From: Gammaproteobacteria bacterium | GTDB taxonomy: Bacteria; Pseudomonadota; Gammaproteobacteria; Pseudomonadales; Azotimanducaceae | Assembly (NCBI GenBank): GCA_030428905.1 | Contig: JAUIED010000019.1 | Coordinates: forward strand, 1-44,474 | Direction: 5' to 3' | Length of the DNA: 44,474 nucleotides | Part shown: positions 7,254 through 15,712 of the stretch, piece after piece | How positions within the stretch are numbered: the stretch's first letter is position 1 | Layout of the letters: each line of letters begins with the position of its first letter | Translations under genes and position numbers: made by a program | Notes under the pieces: generated by a model | Seen by the model: only the letters and a program-made list of their open reading frames with translations | Told to the model about the DNA's origin: nothing | Database searches by the model: none

Positions 7254-10200
7254 TTACTGCAGGCCGACCGTCCAACCATCACCCCAGTTCGCCACGTCCG
7301 AACCCACGACGGTGTCGCCGGCGGCGTCGAACACCGACGGCAGGGCCACCGGGGTCGGCGTCGAGCCGTCCTGTGTGACGTTGGTGGAACCATCGAGGAA
7401 TGCCTGAACAGCAGGCACGTCATCCCCAAGATTGACCGTCGGGCAACCGAGTCCTACGCCTGAGAACACGATGCGGGTGTCGAGCAGGTTGAGTGACTCT
7501 CCCTGAATCCGCACGCAGCTGTCCGAACCCGTCACGTTCGAATTGAACAGGTGCAGACCGGTGCCACGACGCAGGCGCATGGCGTTCTCCGTCGCGCTGC
7601 CGACGATCGACATGTTGGCGATGAACGGCTCGGAAATCGGCGTCGCCTGCTCGTCACCTTCGCGGTTGTCCGCTTCGATGGCGTTGTCGCCCACGGAGGC
7701 AGACTGAACGATGTGCAGCCACTGGATGGTGCCCACCCAGCCGTCCGTCCAGTCGAGGCTGTCGTCAGCATTGCCCACGAGCACTACGTGCGAGGCGTTC
7801 ACCGTACCGCCGAAGAACTCGATACCGTCATCGAGGTTGTTGTAGACCTGTACGTAATCCACCTCGGTACCGGAACCCACGCCCTGGAATGCAATGCCGT
7901 TGAGCTGGTTCTCCGGGTCGACGTTGGAGCCTGCGAACTTCACGACCACATAGTTGAGACGGCCGCTGGAATCCGCCGGATCCGCGCCACCAAAGAGGCC
8001 GGAGTTGGCTTCGCCTTCCTTTGTGCAAGCCACCGTGCCGCCGGTAGCACCCGCCGGACAGTCGTTGATCGGCGCGTTGCCATTGATCACGAGGCCACCC
8101 CACAGGCCCTGCGTGTTTGCAGGGTCCGCGATAGCGCCGTTCACGTCATCCACGGCCGTGAGGGTGATCGGCGCGTTCGCCGTGCCGTTGGCAAGAATCT
8201 GCGAACCACGGGAGATGACCAGAAAGTCTTCCGGATCGTCGCCGATGATCGTGGTGCCCGACTCGATGGTCAGCGTCGCGGTGTCGACGTTGTCGCCACC
8301 CACCGTCACGCGGCCATCCAGGATGTAGAAGTTGCTGCGCGTCAGCGTCAGGTCATCGGTAATCGTTCCTGATAGCTCACAGGTACGACGCCCGCCAACG
8401 GAGGTGATCTCCGTGGTGCCTACAGGGCAGGCGAAATCCGTATCCGAGTTCGGCATACCGACGGTCCAGCCAAGCGTCCAGTCGTTGGCGGTGTTCTCTA
8501 CCGCGCCGATGAACGTGGTGTTCTCGAAGAACGCATCCGCAGCTGCCGCATCGACAGGATCAACCACCTGTCCGGTGGTGGATACATTGGTACTTGCATC
8601 GATCTGCGCCTGAACGGCAGCCACATCGTCGCCCTCAATCACGGTGGCGCAGTCGAAGCTGACACCGCCGAATTGAATGCCCGTGCCGAGCTGATTCAAA
8701 GAGTCGCCCTGCACGCGCAGGCAGTTGGCACTGTCCTGCACCACCGAGTTGTAAAGCTCAAGCCCCGTGCCGCGGCGCAGACGTACGGCCCGCTCACCGG
8801 GGTTGCCGGAGATGGTCATGTTGGCGATCTTCGGCAGGGAACGGGGTTGCGCCGTTTCGTCGCCTTCGCGGTTGTCCGCTTCGATGGCGCTGTCGCCAGT
8901 GTCATCCGCCTGATCAATCACCAGGAACTGGATGTTGCCCTGCCAACCATCGGTCCAGTCCAGGCTGTCGTCCGCGTTACCCGTGAGCACCACGTACTTC
9001 GCACTCACCGTGCCACCGAAGAATTCGATGCCGTCGTCCAGGTTGTTGTGCACCTGCACGTACTCCACCGTGGTGCCGGAACCTACGCCCTGAAAGGCTA
9101 TGCCGTTGAGCTGGTTCTCCGGATCGACATTAGAGCCTGCGAACTTGACCACCACGTAGCGCAGCGTGCCAGAGCTGTCAGCAGCATCGGCACCGCCGAA
9201 GAGTCCGGAATTTGCCTCGCCTTCCTTGGTGCAATCCACAGTACCGCCGGTGGCGCCTTCAGGGCAGTCGTTGATCGGCGCGTTGCCGTTGATAACCACA
9301 CCGCCCCACTCACCGCGGGTTGTGTCGATATTCGCGGTGCCTTCCAGATCAGACTGACTGGTGAACGTGACCGGCGCCGTGCGGGTGCCATTCGCGACGA
9401 TCTGCGAACCACGGGAAATCACCAGGAAGTCCACGTCCGTACCGCCGAAAATCGTCGTGCCGGCCTGCACGGTGAGCGTGGCGCTGTCGGCGTTGTCACC
9501 GCCGATGGTCACCCGCCCTACCAGCTCATACAGGTTGTTACTGGTGAGCAGCAGATCCTGCGTGATGGTACCGGTGAGCTGACACACCCGCGTGTTGTTG
9601 ATGGTGCGCGAAGACACAGACGTGCCATCCGGGCAGCCGAAGTCCGGCTGCGTGGGTTGGGATACAGAACCGGCCAGAGTCCATCCAGCCGCCCAGTTTT
9701 CCGAGCCGAACGCACCGATGAAGTCTGTAGCATCGAAGAAGCTGTCCGTGAGCGTCACCGGATCAACACTGTCGCCGTTCTGAGAAACGTTGGTGGCCCC
9801 TCCCAGATAGGTCTCCACAGCGCCATCTGTATCGTTGCTGTGCGTTTCCGCGCAGGCAAAGCTGACACCCTCAATGGTCAGATCGCTGCCCAGAAGCGCG
9901 CGGCTGGTGCCGTCCACACGGATACAGGTGGCGGAGCCGTCCACGAAGCTGTTGCGCAGCGCAAGCCCCGTGCCGCGGCGGATGCGCAGGCCGTTTTCGT
10001 CAGACTTGCCAAGGACCGTCATGTTGGCGATGGACGGGTTGGAGCGGGGCGTCGCAGCCTCGTCGCCTTCGCGGTTGTCCGCTTCGATGGCGTTGTCGGC
10101 GGCGTCCGTCTGCTCGATGTAGAGGTATTGGAGGTTGCCCACCCAGCCGTCGGTCCAGTCGAGGCTGTCGTCCGCATTACCGGTGAGCACCACATACTTC

Positions 10201-11105
10201 GCACTCACCGTGCCGCCGAAGAACTCGATACCGTCGTCCAGGTTGTTGTGCACCTGCACATATTCGACGGTGGTGCCCGAGCCCACACCCTGGAAGGCGA
10301 TGCCGTTGAGCTGGTTTTCCGGATCGACGTTGGAACCCGCGTAGCGCACGCTCACATAGCGCAGGGTTCCAGAGTTATCCGCGGCATCTGCGCCACCAAA
10401 GGTTCCGGAGTTGGCTTCCCCTTCCTTGGTGCAATCCGCTGTGCCGCCTTCAACACCTTGTGGGCAATCGTTGATCGGCGCCAGACCATTGATCACGAGG
10501 CCGCCCCAAAGGCCACGGTCACCGCTTTCGACATCGCCCGTAACTTCGGCTCTAGCGGTGAACACTATAGGCTGCGTCGCCGTACCATCCGCGTCGATCT
10601 GACAGCCCTGCTCGATCACCAGGAAGTCGCTGGAAGAGCTGCCTGTGACGATCGCACCCGGAGCAAGCTCGAGCACACACGCCCCACCGCCGGGGGCTGT
10701 GACGCGAAGCGCACCGCCGGAAATTTCATAGATGTTGTCGTTGCCGAGCAGGAGCCCCGTGGGATCGAGTTGACCACTGGTAAGCGCGGAAACATCGACC
10801 GTGAATATGGGCTTGCTGGCAAACGCCACGCCTGCCGTGACACCGGAATCGGTGATCACACTTTCCAGCGCCGTCGGAATCACCGACGCGACGGTTGTAC
10901 CGCCACCACCACCGCCGCCAGTTGTACCGCCACCCGTCGTTCCACCGCCGGTAGTACCACCACCTGTTGTGCCGCCGCCGGTACCACCTGGCACTTCAAC
11001 CACCACCGAACCGGGCGATGAATTGCTGGATCCGCCACCGCAAGCGGCGAGGCCCAGGGCGCTGAACGCTAGAAGCGCCGCGCGAAACGCAATCGTTAGA
11101 TCCAT
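7254..11105 (-). CDS. Large outer-membrane lipoprotein with three beta-helix-like repeats
   Basis: A 1283-residue lipoprotein. The signal peptide ends in the lipobox LAAC with Cys22 followed by Gly, predicting outer-membrane sorting. A low-complexity Gly/Thr linker (about residues 41-70) is followed by three homologous repeats of ~390 residues (about 85-480, 487-885 and 888-1283). Each contains WGGLVINGNAPINDCP, CTKEGEANSGLFGGAD, GSNVDPENQLNGIAFQGVGS, NNLDDGIEFFGGTV and NADDSLDWTDGW. These are known features of beta-helix-like surface proteins often found with TonB receptors. Conserved Cys pairs per repeat suggest disulfides, and Asp-rich turns suggest Ca2+ binding. The start at 11105 has AGGGGAA upstream. 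A SusD-like ligand-capturing role for the neighbouring receptor is inferred. Confidence 0.85.
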   Translation of the reverse strand: MDLTIAFRAALLAFSALGLAACGGGSSNSSPGSVVVEVPGGTGGGTTGGGTTGGGTTGGGTTGGGGGGGTTVASVIPTALESVITDSGVTAGVAFASKPIFTVDVSALTSGQLDPTGLLLGNDNIYEISGGALRVTAPGGGACVLELAPGAIVTGSSSSDFLVIEQGCQIDADGTATQPIVFTARAEVTGDVESGDRGLWGGLVINGLAPINDCPQGVEGGTADCTKEGEANSGTFGGADAADNSGTLRYVSVRYAGSNVDPENQLNGIAFQGVGSGTTVEYVQVHNNLDDGIEFFGGTVSAKYVVLTGNADDSLDWTDGWVGNLQYLYIEQTDAADNAIEADNREGDEAATPRSNPSIANMTVLGKSDENGLRIRRGTGLALRNSFVDGSATCIRVDGTSRALLGSDLTIEGVSFACAETHSNDTDGAVETYLGGATNVSQNGDSVDPVTLTDSFFDATDFIGAFGSENWAAGWTLAGSVSQPTQPDFGCPDGTSVSSRTINNTRVCQLTGTITQDLLLTSNNLYELVGRVTIGGDNADSATLTVQAGTTIFGGTDVDFLVISRGSQIVANGTRTAPVTFTSQSDLEGTANIDTTRGEWGGVVINGNAPINDCPEGATGGTVDCTKEGEANSGLFGGADAADSSGTLRYVVVKFAGSNVDPENQLNGIAFQGVGSGTTVEYVQVHNNLDDGIEFFGGTVSAKYVVLTGNADDSLDWTDGWQGNIQFLVIDQADDTGDSAIEADNREGDETAQPRSLPKIANMTISGNPGERAVRLRRGTGLELYNSVVQDSANCLRVQGDSLNQLGTGIQFGGVSFDCATVIEGDDVAAVQAQIDASTNVSTTGQVVDPVDAAAADAFFENTTFIGAVENTANDWTLGWTVGMPNSDTDFACPVGTTEITSVGGRRTCELSGTITDDLTLTRSNFYILDGRVTVGGDNVDTATLTIESGTTIIGDDPEDFLVISRGSQILANGTANAPITLTAVDDVNGAIADPANTQGLWGGLVINGNAPINDCPAGATGGTVACTKEGEANSGLFGGADPADSSGRLNYVVVKFAGSNVDPENQLNGIAFQGVGSGTEVDYVQVYNNLDDGIEFFGGTVNASHVVLVGNADDSLDWTDGWVGTIQWLHIVQSASVGDNAIEADNREGDEQATPISEPFIANMSIVGSATENAMRLRRGTGLHLFNSNVTGSDSCVRIQGESLNLLDTRIVFSGVGLGCPTVNLGDDVPAVQAFLDGSTNVTQDGSTPTPVALPSVFDAAGDTVVGSDVANWGDGWTVGLQ
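10895..10990. repeat. Short-period tandem repeat encoding a Gly/Thr linker
   Basis: The coding DNA for the lipoprotein linker consists of repeated ~15-bp units of the type ACCGCCACCxGTxGT on the plus strand, giving GGGTT repeats in the protein. Such tracts vary in length by slippage, so linker length may differ between strains. Triplet structure is kept, so changes of whole units stay in frame. Confidence 0.7.
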
Positions 11106-11181
11106 GAACTTCCCCTGAGGATGCTTGTTATCGTTCGCCGCGCACCTTAGAGGGTGGATGTTTACGTTCTGTGTCGATTTC

Positions 11182-11199
11182 GTGACGATTGCATGACAA
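11182..11199 (-). promoter_or_regulatory. Pho-box-like site upstream of the lipoprotein/TonB receptor genes
   Basis: On the minus strand, TTGTCATGCAATCGTCAC has two TGTCA-type half-sites exactly 11 bp apart, as in PhoB-binding direct repeats, and about 12 of 18 consensus positions match. It lies 77-94 nt upstream of the lipoprotein ATG, a workable distance for a PhoB-activated promoter. The match is moderate and the assignment is inferred. Confidence 0.45.
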
Positions 11200-11290
11200 C
11201 CGAATAAACAAGATGACATACGTTTTGTGACAACTGTCATATTCTCAAGGAGGTAGATACAGAGCCGTTTAACCGCTACGCTTCACACAA

Positions 11291-11308
11291 ATGTCATATA
11301 TCTGTGAT
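11291..11308 (+). promoter_or_regulatory. Near-consensus Pho box
   Basis: ATGTCATATATCTGTGAT matches the PhoB consensus CTGTCATAWAWCTGTMAY at 16 of 18 positions. It points toward the small lipoprotein gene at 11320 but ends only 11 nt before that ATG and abuts its Shine-Dalgarno sequence. A normal PhoB-dependent start would therefore fall inside the gene, near a GTG at 11335. The sequence match is strong; the geometry is odd. Confidence 0.5.
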
Positions 11309-11319
11309 AGGAGACGGTC

Positions 11320-11565
11320 ATGTTGCATTCTGTTGTGCGTCTGATACCGGCGCTCATGGTTGCCGCGCTTGCGGGTTGCTCGGCCGCCAAGCCATCCACG
11401 CATTACTGGGAAGGCGCAAAAGCACAGTCTTCCGGCGACTACCGCCGGGATAATGCGCAGTGCGCCGACACCACGCCTGAAGAACCGATGCTCGAGGACA
11501 GCCTCTCCTTTCAGGCCTATCGCGATTGCATGACCAGCAAGGGCTACGTTCTCAGAACCTACTGA
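11320..11565 (+). CDS. Small lipoprotein
   Basis: An 81-residue protein with a lipoprotein signal peptide: RLIPALMVAALAGC gives a lipobox LAGC with Cys at residue 20, followed by Ser. The mature part is ~60 residues and contains YWEGAKAQSSGDYRRDNAQCADTTPEE and SFQAYRDCMTSKGYVLRTY. The two Cys with a YxxCMxxKGY-type ending are seen in small envelope lipoproteins of unknown function. AGGAGA precedes ATG 11320. A GTG at 11335 would also leave an intact lipoprotein signal (see the Pho box just upstream). Divergent from the big lipoprotein gene. Confidence 0.8.
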   Translation: MLHSVVRLIPALMVAALAGCSAAKPSTHYWEGAKAQSSGDYRRDNAQCADTTPEEPMLEDSLSFQAYRDCMTSKGYVLRTY

Positions 11566-11576
11566 TGTTTTCCCGA

Positions 11577-11594
11577 TCGTCATGAGATCGTCAC
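11577..11594 (+). promoter_or_regulatory. Pho-box-like site upstream of a small secreted protein gene
   Basis: TCGTCATGAGATCGTCAC has two CGTCA half-sites 11 bp apart and matches about 12 of 18 Pho-box positions, the same pattern as the site at 11182-11199. It ends 43 nt before the ATG at 11638, compatible with PhoB activation. Moderate match, inferred function. Confidence 0.4.
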
Positions 11595-11637
11595 ATTGGC
11601 CGTGCACAGTGACTGCCATCGGTAGTCACCTGGATGA

Positions 11638-11919
11638 ATGGACATGCGGTTTCTGGCTCTGGCGATCTTCATTGCAACGGTGCCACTGACGCAGCTCGAG
11701 AGTCGCTCTGACGCGTTTCAGGAAACACTCGCTGTGCACTACCACGATCGCACGGGCAACTATTGCGTCGGCGGCGAGCAGGACCGCAAGATCATCCCCC
11801 ATGATCAGATCCGCCGACCGTGGAAAGAAACCTCTCTGCTCGGCTGCGAAGCCGAGGGCGGACGCGCCGTATTCATGCCGGACCTCGTGCCCGCGGTGAA
11901 GGACGGTGTCCTGGTCTGA
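11638..11919 (+). CDS. Small exported protein of unknown function
   Basis: A 93-residue protein with a hydrophobic N-terminus (MRFLALAIFIATVPLTQL) that looks like a signal peptide, probably starting at the second Met. The mature part has two Cys (NYCVGG and LLGCEAEGG) that could form a disulfide, and an HYHDRTGNY motif. I recognise no family. It follows the small lipoprotein gene by 72 nt, with a Pho-box-like site in that gap. Confidence 0.6.
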   Translation: MDMRFLALAIFIATVPLTQLESRSDAFQETLAVHYHDRTGNYCVGGEQDRKIIPHDQIRRPWKETSLLGCEAEGGRAVFMPDLVPAVKDGVLV

Positions 11920-11921
11920 CC

Positions 11922-12329
11922 GTGGGTTACCGCCAGCTCCTCAAGAAGTTCATGCAGGAGGTCGAGCTACTGCTCGGCAGCAGTCTGGTGGAGGAACTCG
12001 CACACTGTCATGGCCTGTCGCAGCGCGAGCTGAATGAGCTGCGTGTGATTGCCATGGAAGCAAGCAAAGAAGCAAGCAAAGAAGGCACACGAGCTGTTGA
12101 GATATCTGCGGATGCCAACTACCACGCCATCGCACTGTCCCTGTTCGATGCATTCCAGATCTCCATCCCTGACTTCCTCGATTCGTACAGCCGCGAGCTC
12201 GATGAGACCAGAGCAGCGCTCAGCACGACACCCCTTCAGCGCGTTGATCTTGCATCGTTGCGGGTGGTAATCGCGAGCATCGGTCGACATTCGCACCCTC
12301 TTCGCACAGAGCCTGTCACACGCCCCTGA
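11922..12329 (+). CDS. Small protein of unknown function
   Basis: An open frame of 135 residues from GTG 11922, or 125 from ATG 11952. It begins 2 nt after the preceding stop and is therefore probably co-transcribed. The protein is predicted to be mostly helical and cytosolic, with no signal peptide (LLKKFMQEVELLLGSSLVEELA, ELNELRVIAMEASKEASKEG, ALSLFDAFQISIPDFLDSY). A short duplicated stretch EASKEASKEG comes from a tandem DNA repeat of AAGCAAAGA type at about 12060-12082. The frame extends upstream to 11820, but that part overlaps the previous gene and looks spurious. No family recognised. Confidence 0.55.
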   Translation: MGYRQLLKKFMQEVELLLGSSLVEELAHCHGLSQRELNELRVIAMEASKEASKEGTRAVEISADANYHAIALSLFDAFQISIPDFLDSYSRELDETRAALSTTPLQRVDLASLRVVIASIGRHSHPLRTEPVTRP

Positions 12330-12402
12330 TCACCGCTCACTGGCCGGCCAGCAGAGCCCGGAATTTCTTCTAGGATTAGGGGAGTTCAGCGCAACGGTTA
12401 TC

Positions 12403-13647
12403 ATGGTGCAGCTCCGAAAGTGCGCAGCGGTCGCAGCCTGCCTGTTCAGCATCGCAAACGGGGTGGGCGCTGCGCCGAGCAACCCTCTCCGGATTTACGT
12501 GGATGCTGATCGAACCCGGCACTACGCATCCGCTCGATCCATCGAGATGGGTATCAAAACCGCCTTCGACCAGGCAGGTAACACCGTGCAGGGTCGGCCG
12601 GTGGAGATCGTCTTGCTCGATCACCGCGGCAACGTTGCGTTGAGCCGGCTGAACGTGGAGAAAGCGGTCGACGATCCGCAGACGTTGTTTCTGCTAGGCG
12701 GCATGCACTCCCCGCCGCTCATTCACAATCGAGGTTTCATCAACGAACAACGTCTGCTCACGCTCGTGCCGTGGGCGGCGGGCGGCCCCATTACACGCCA
12801 CCCGGAAGCGGAAAACTGGATATTCCGCCTGTCCGTGGACGATGAAAAAGCAGGTGTGTACCTCTCCCGGCACGCCACCACCGCCGGGACCTGCAAAGTG
12901 CCGCATCTTCTTCTGGAACATACAGCCTGGGGCGAATCCAACAGACGTACCATGTCCGAAGCACTGCGCGGCAGTACGGGCAACACGCCCGACGTTACGT
13001 GGTTCAACTGGGGAGCATCGCTGGAAAGCGCCAGAATCATGCTGCGCCACATAGCCGAGCACGGCTCCGACTGCCTGATCTTCGTAGGCAACGCGACGGA
13101 TGGGCCGACGTTCATTGAGGCCATGCTGTCTCTCGAAACGGATCAGCGGCGACCGATCTACAGCCATTGGGGCATCACCGGCGGGAACTTCTTTGCCAGC
13201 TTGCCGCCAGGTGCATTAGAAGAAGTGCATCTGCGCTTCATTCAATCCTGCTTCTCCTTGCTTTCCGAAGATCGATCCACCCTGTCCCGCGAGGTGTTCG
13301 CACACGCGCAATCGCTGTTTCCCGAGCTGAAGAGCGAGCGCGACCTGCGAGCCCCTGCAGGTTTCGCTCATGCCTATGACATCGGCAGTATCGTACTGAG
13401 CGCGCTTAGCCAGTTCACGCTCGTGGAAGACATGGACGTCAACCGCGATCGCCTGAGAACGGCACTGGAACATCTACAGAAACCGGTAGCCGGCCTTGTT
13501 AAGACCTACCGCAGCCCATTCGGTCCAAGCGACGGCAAAGACGGCCACGAAGCGCTGGGCTATGATGATCTTTGCATGGCCGCTTTCGGCGCGGATGGAG
13601 AGATCGTTCTCACCACCGACCGACCCAACGAACAGGATGATTCATGA
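12403..13647 (+). CDS. Periplasmic ligand-binding protein (ABC substrate-binding, Peripla_BP type 1)
   Basis: A 414-residue protein with a signal peptide cut near VGAA/PSN (residues ~23-24). It then has a type 1 periplasmic-binding fold of the branched-chain amino acid/urea receptor group: [71 protein letters not shown]. No permease or ATPase gene is next to it. Instead its stop overlaps the start of a hybrid histidine kinase gene by ATGA. This suggests that it is a sensor subunit presenting a small ligand to the kinase, like LuxP for LuxQ or TorT for TorS, rather than a transport receptor. The ligand is unknown. Confidence 0.85.
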   Translation: MVQLRKCAAVAACLFSIANGVGAAPSNPLRIYVDADRTRHYASARSIEMGIKTAFDQAGNTVQGRPVEIVLLDHRGNVALSRLNVEKAVDDPQTLFLLGGMHSPPLIHNRGFINEQRLLTLVPWAAGGPITRHPEAENWIFRLSVDDEKAGVYLSRHATTAGTCKVPHLLLEHTAWGESNRRTMSEALRGSTGNTPDVTWFNWGASLESARIMLRHIAEHGSDCLIFVGNATDGPTFIEAMLSLETDQRRPIYSHWGITGGNFFASLPPGALEEVHLRFIQSCFSLLSEDRSTLSREVFAHAQSLFPELKSERDLRAPAGFAHAYDIGSIVLSALSQFTLVEDMDVNRDRLRTALEHLQKPVAGLVKTYRSPFGPSDGKDGHEALGYDDLCMAAFGADGEIVLTTDRPNEQDDS

Positions 13648-15653
13648 GTTGGCGGGGGATGAGCGTCGCATGGATCTTTGCCGCTCTCGTGCTGGGGACG
13701 TTCGCCGTGTTCCTTGGTCTCATGCAGTTCATCGTGGTTCCCGAAACGCGCAATATCCTGCGCGATTCGCAAACCGCCAGCGGCGCCCGGGAAGTCGATA
13801 TCACAAAGCGCTATCTCGAAGAGTTCGTGAACAGCCGGGTACAAGTGCTGCAGGACATTGCCTCATACCCGATCGTCATCAACGGTGTCATGGGTAGCGG
13901 CCTGTCGAATCCCGATCTGCATGACTTTCTCCGAAACCCTCGCGTTCACGGTAGAACCGAACGCCTGTCGCTGATCAACGTCGCAGGCGAGCTCATCTAT
14001 GCACGCGGGGGCAGCCAGCAATCCTCCTACGCGCTATCGCAGGTGTGGCTGCAGAACCTGTTGAACGGCAGCTCGACCTTCGAGGTCAACCTGTTGATGG
14101 AGGACAGCGGTTACCTGCAGATTGGCGTGCCGGTAACCTACCAGGGTTACCCGGAAGGCGCGCTGGTGAGCGAGATTCCGATTGATCTCGACATGGTGCT
14201 GGCGCCATTTCAGGGAGATCAGCCGCGCGGCGTGGTTCTGACGAAAAACGGAGTCGCCCTCTCCACTTCAAGGCTGCCGCATGACACGACTGAGACCGTC
14301 AGCCATATCGACGCTCTCGGCATAATGCTTCTCTACCGCTTCGACGCCAGAGCACAGGAGGTGGCCCTCAGCAAGTCTCTACAGAAGATGACTCTGCTGG
14401 TGCTCGCCACGCTTTGCGGCGCGCTTATGCTACTCGCCGGCGCAGGCAGCGTCGCTCTCGTCCGGCCCTACCAGGATCTCATGACCGCCAAAGAGCAAGC
14501 TGAAGCAGCCAACCGAGCCAAGAGCGAGTTTCTCGCCAATATGAGCCATGAGCTGCGCACGCCACTCAACGGCATCATCGGTACAACAGAGCTGCTGCGG
14601 ACGAAGGCGCTTGATGCAGATCAGACGGAGAACGTCGAAGCACTCAGGCGTTCGGGAGAAACCTTGCTGTCCATCGTCAACGATGTTCTCGACGTATCGA
14701 AGATTGAGGCCGGCGAGCTGATTCTCGAACACGTTCCTTTCCAGCTGTCTCAAGTGCTTCGTGATGTGGCCAGGATTCACCTGAGCGTGGCGCACCGCAA
14801 AGGCATCGATCTGACACTCGAGTTGGACGACCCCGCCAGTACCAGTGTCGTGCTCGGAGATCCGACACGCACCGCGCAACTTGTGGGTAACCTCGTCAGC
14901 AACGCCCTGAAGTTTACCCGCGAGGGAGAGGTGTGCTTACGCTGCCGCGCGACGGATGAAGGATTCGCCATAGATGTAGAAGACACCGGCGTCGGTATAC
15001 CAGAAGACAAACTCAGATCGGTATTCGAGAAGTTTACCCAAGCAGATGCTTCGGTGACGCGCGAGTTCGGCGGTACCGGTCTCGGCCTCGCCATCACCCG
15101 TCAGCTCGTGCAGCGCATGGGCGGCAACATCACCGTGCAGAGCACGCAAAATGTAGGCACCACGTTTTCTGTAACGCTTCCTCTTGGGCAAGCACCGCCG
15201 GGCTCAACGGCGGTCAACATCAACCGAGGCGCTGACCGAACCTCGCGTCGGGATGCCATGCACGCGGCCCGGGTACTTCTGGTGGAGGACAATCCGGTCA
15301 ATCAGATGGTGGCGACCAAAGCCCTGAAGCGGTCGGGTGCACTTCAGGTCGACATCGCGGAGAACGGCCGCGACGCGGTTCAGGCGCATGGCCAGGCCGA
15401 TTACGACCTGATTCTCATGGACTGCAATATGCCCGTCATGGATGGCTACCAGGCAACGGCAAACATCAGGGACAAGGAACGCTTCTCCGGCAGGAGAACA
15501 CCCATCGTGGCGCTGACAGCAAACGCATTCAGCGAAGAACGGGCGCAATGCCTGCAGGCAGGCATGGACGACTACCTGAGCAAGCCACTGAAGCTCGACG
15601 ACCTGGCGCAAATTCTCGACAAGTATCTACCGGCCACCCAGGCAGGGCCCTGA
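13644..15653 (+). CDS. Hybrid sensor histidine kinase
   Basis: A 669-residue inner-membrane kinase. TM1 spans ~7-31, the periplasmic sensor domain ~32-247 and TM2 ~248-273. The HisKA domain carries the phospho-acceptor H302 in [18 protein letters not shown]. The HATPase domain has the N-box NLVSNALKF (~416-424), DTGVGIP (~447-453) and GGTGLGLAI (~476-484). A C-terminal receiver domain has phospho-acceptor D593 ([11 protein letters not shown]) and K647. It has no HAMP, PAS or HPt domain, so phosphorelay to a separate HPt protein is needed, and none is in the window. Coupled translation with the upstream periplasmic binding protein implies a two-protein sensor. Output unknown. Confidence 0.93.
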   Translation: MSWRGMSVAWIFAALVLGTFAVFLGLMQFIVVPETRNILRDSQTASGAREVDITKRYLEEFVNSRVQVLQDIASYPIVINGVMGSGLSNPDLHDFLRNPRVHGRTERLSLINVAGELIYARGGSQQSSYALSQVWLQNLLNGSSTFEVNLLMEDSGYLQIGVPVTYQGYPEGALVSEIPIDLDMVLAPFQGDQPRGVVLTKNGVALSTSRLPHDTTETVSHIDALGIMLLYRFDARAQEVALSKSLQKMTLLVLATLCGALMLLAGAGSVALVRPYQDLMTAKEQAEAANRAKSEFLANMSHELRTPLNGIIGTTELLRTKALDADQTENVEALRRSGETLLSIVNDVLDVSKIEAGELILEHVPFQLSQVLRDVARIHLSVAHRKGIDLTLELDDPASTSVVLGDPTRTAQLVGNLVSNALKFTREGEVCLRCRATDEGFAIDVEDTGVGIPEDKLRSVFEKFTQADASVTREFGGTGLGLAITRQLVQRMGGNITVQSTQNVGTTFSVTLPLGQAPPGSTAVNINRGADRTSRRDAMHAARVLLVEDNPVNQMVATKALKRSGALQVDIAENGRDAVQAHGQADYDLILMDCNMPVMDGYQATANIRDKERFSGRRTPIVALTANAFSEERAQCLQAGMDDYLSKPLKLDDLAQILDKYLPATQAGP

Positions 15654-15712
15654 GCACGTTCGTCCCTACGTTGTGATAGCCTTCCGGGCCTTCACCAGCT
15701 CAGAGATCAGCC

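Noticed and set aside
10895-10990. CRISPR-like or satellite array
   Set aside because: The short-period repeat is in frame inside the lipoprotein gene and encodes its Gly/Thr linker; there are no spacers.
8673-11021. 782-codon open frame on the plus strand
   Set aside because: It is antisense to the triple-repeat lipoprotein and merely mirrors its repeats; it has no ribosome-binding site and no recognisable domain, while the minus-strand product has a lipobox and family motifs.
11246-11255. Strong Shine-Dalgarno-like AAGGAGGT on the plus strand
   Set aside because: No start codon lies within a usable distance; the ATG at 11291 is 36 nt away and gives only a 17-residue frame.
11820-11921. 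N-terminal extension of the small protein at 11922
   Set aside because: This part overlaps the preceding exported-protein gene in another frame and is Arg-rich low-quality sequence; the body starts after the preceding stop.
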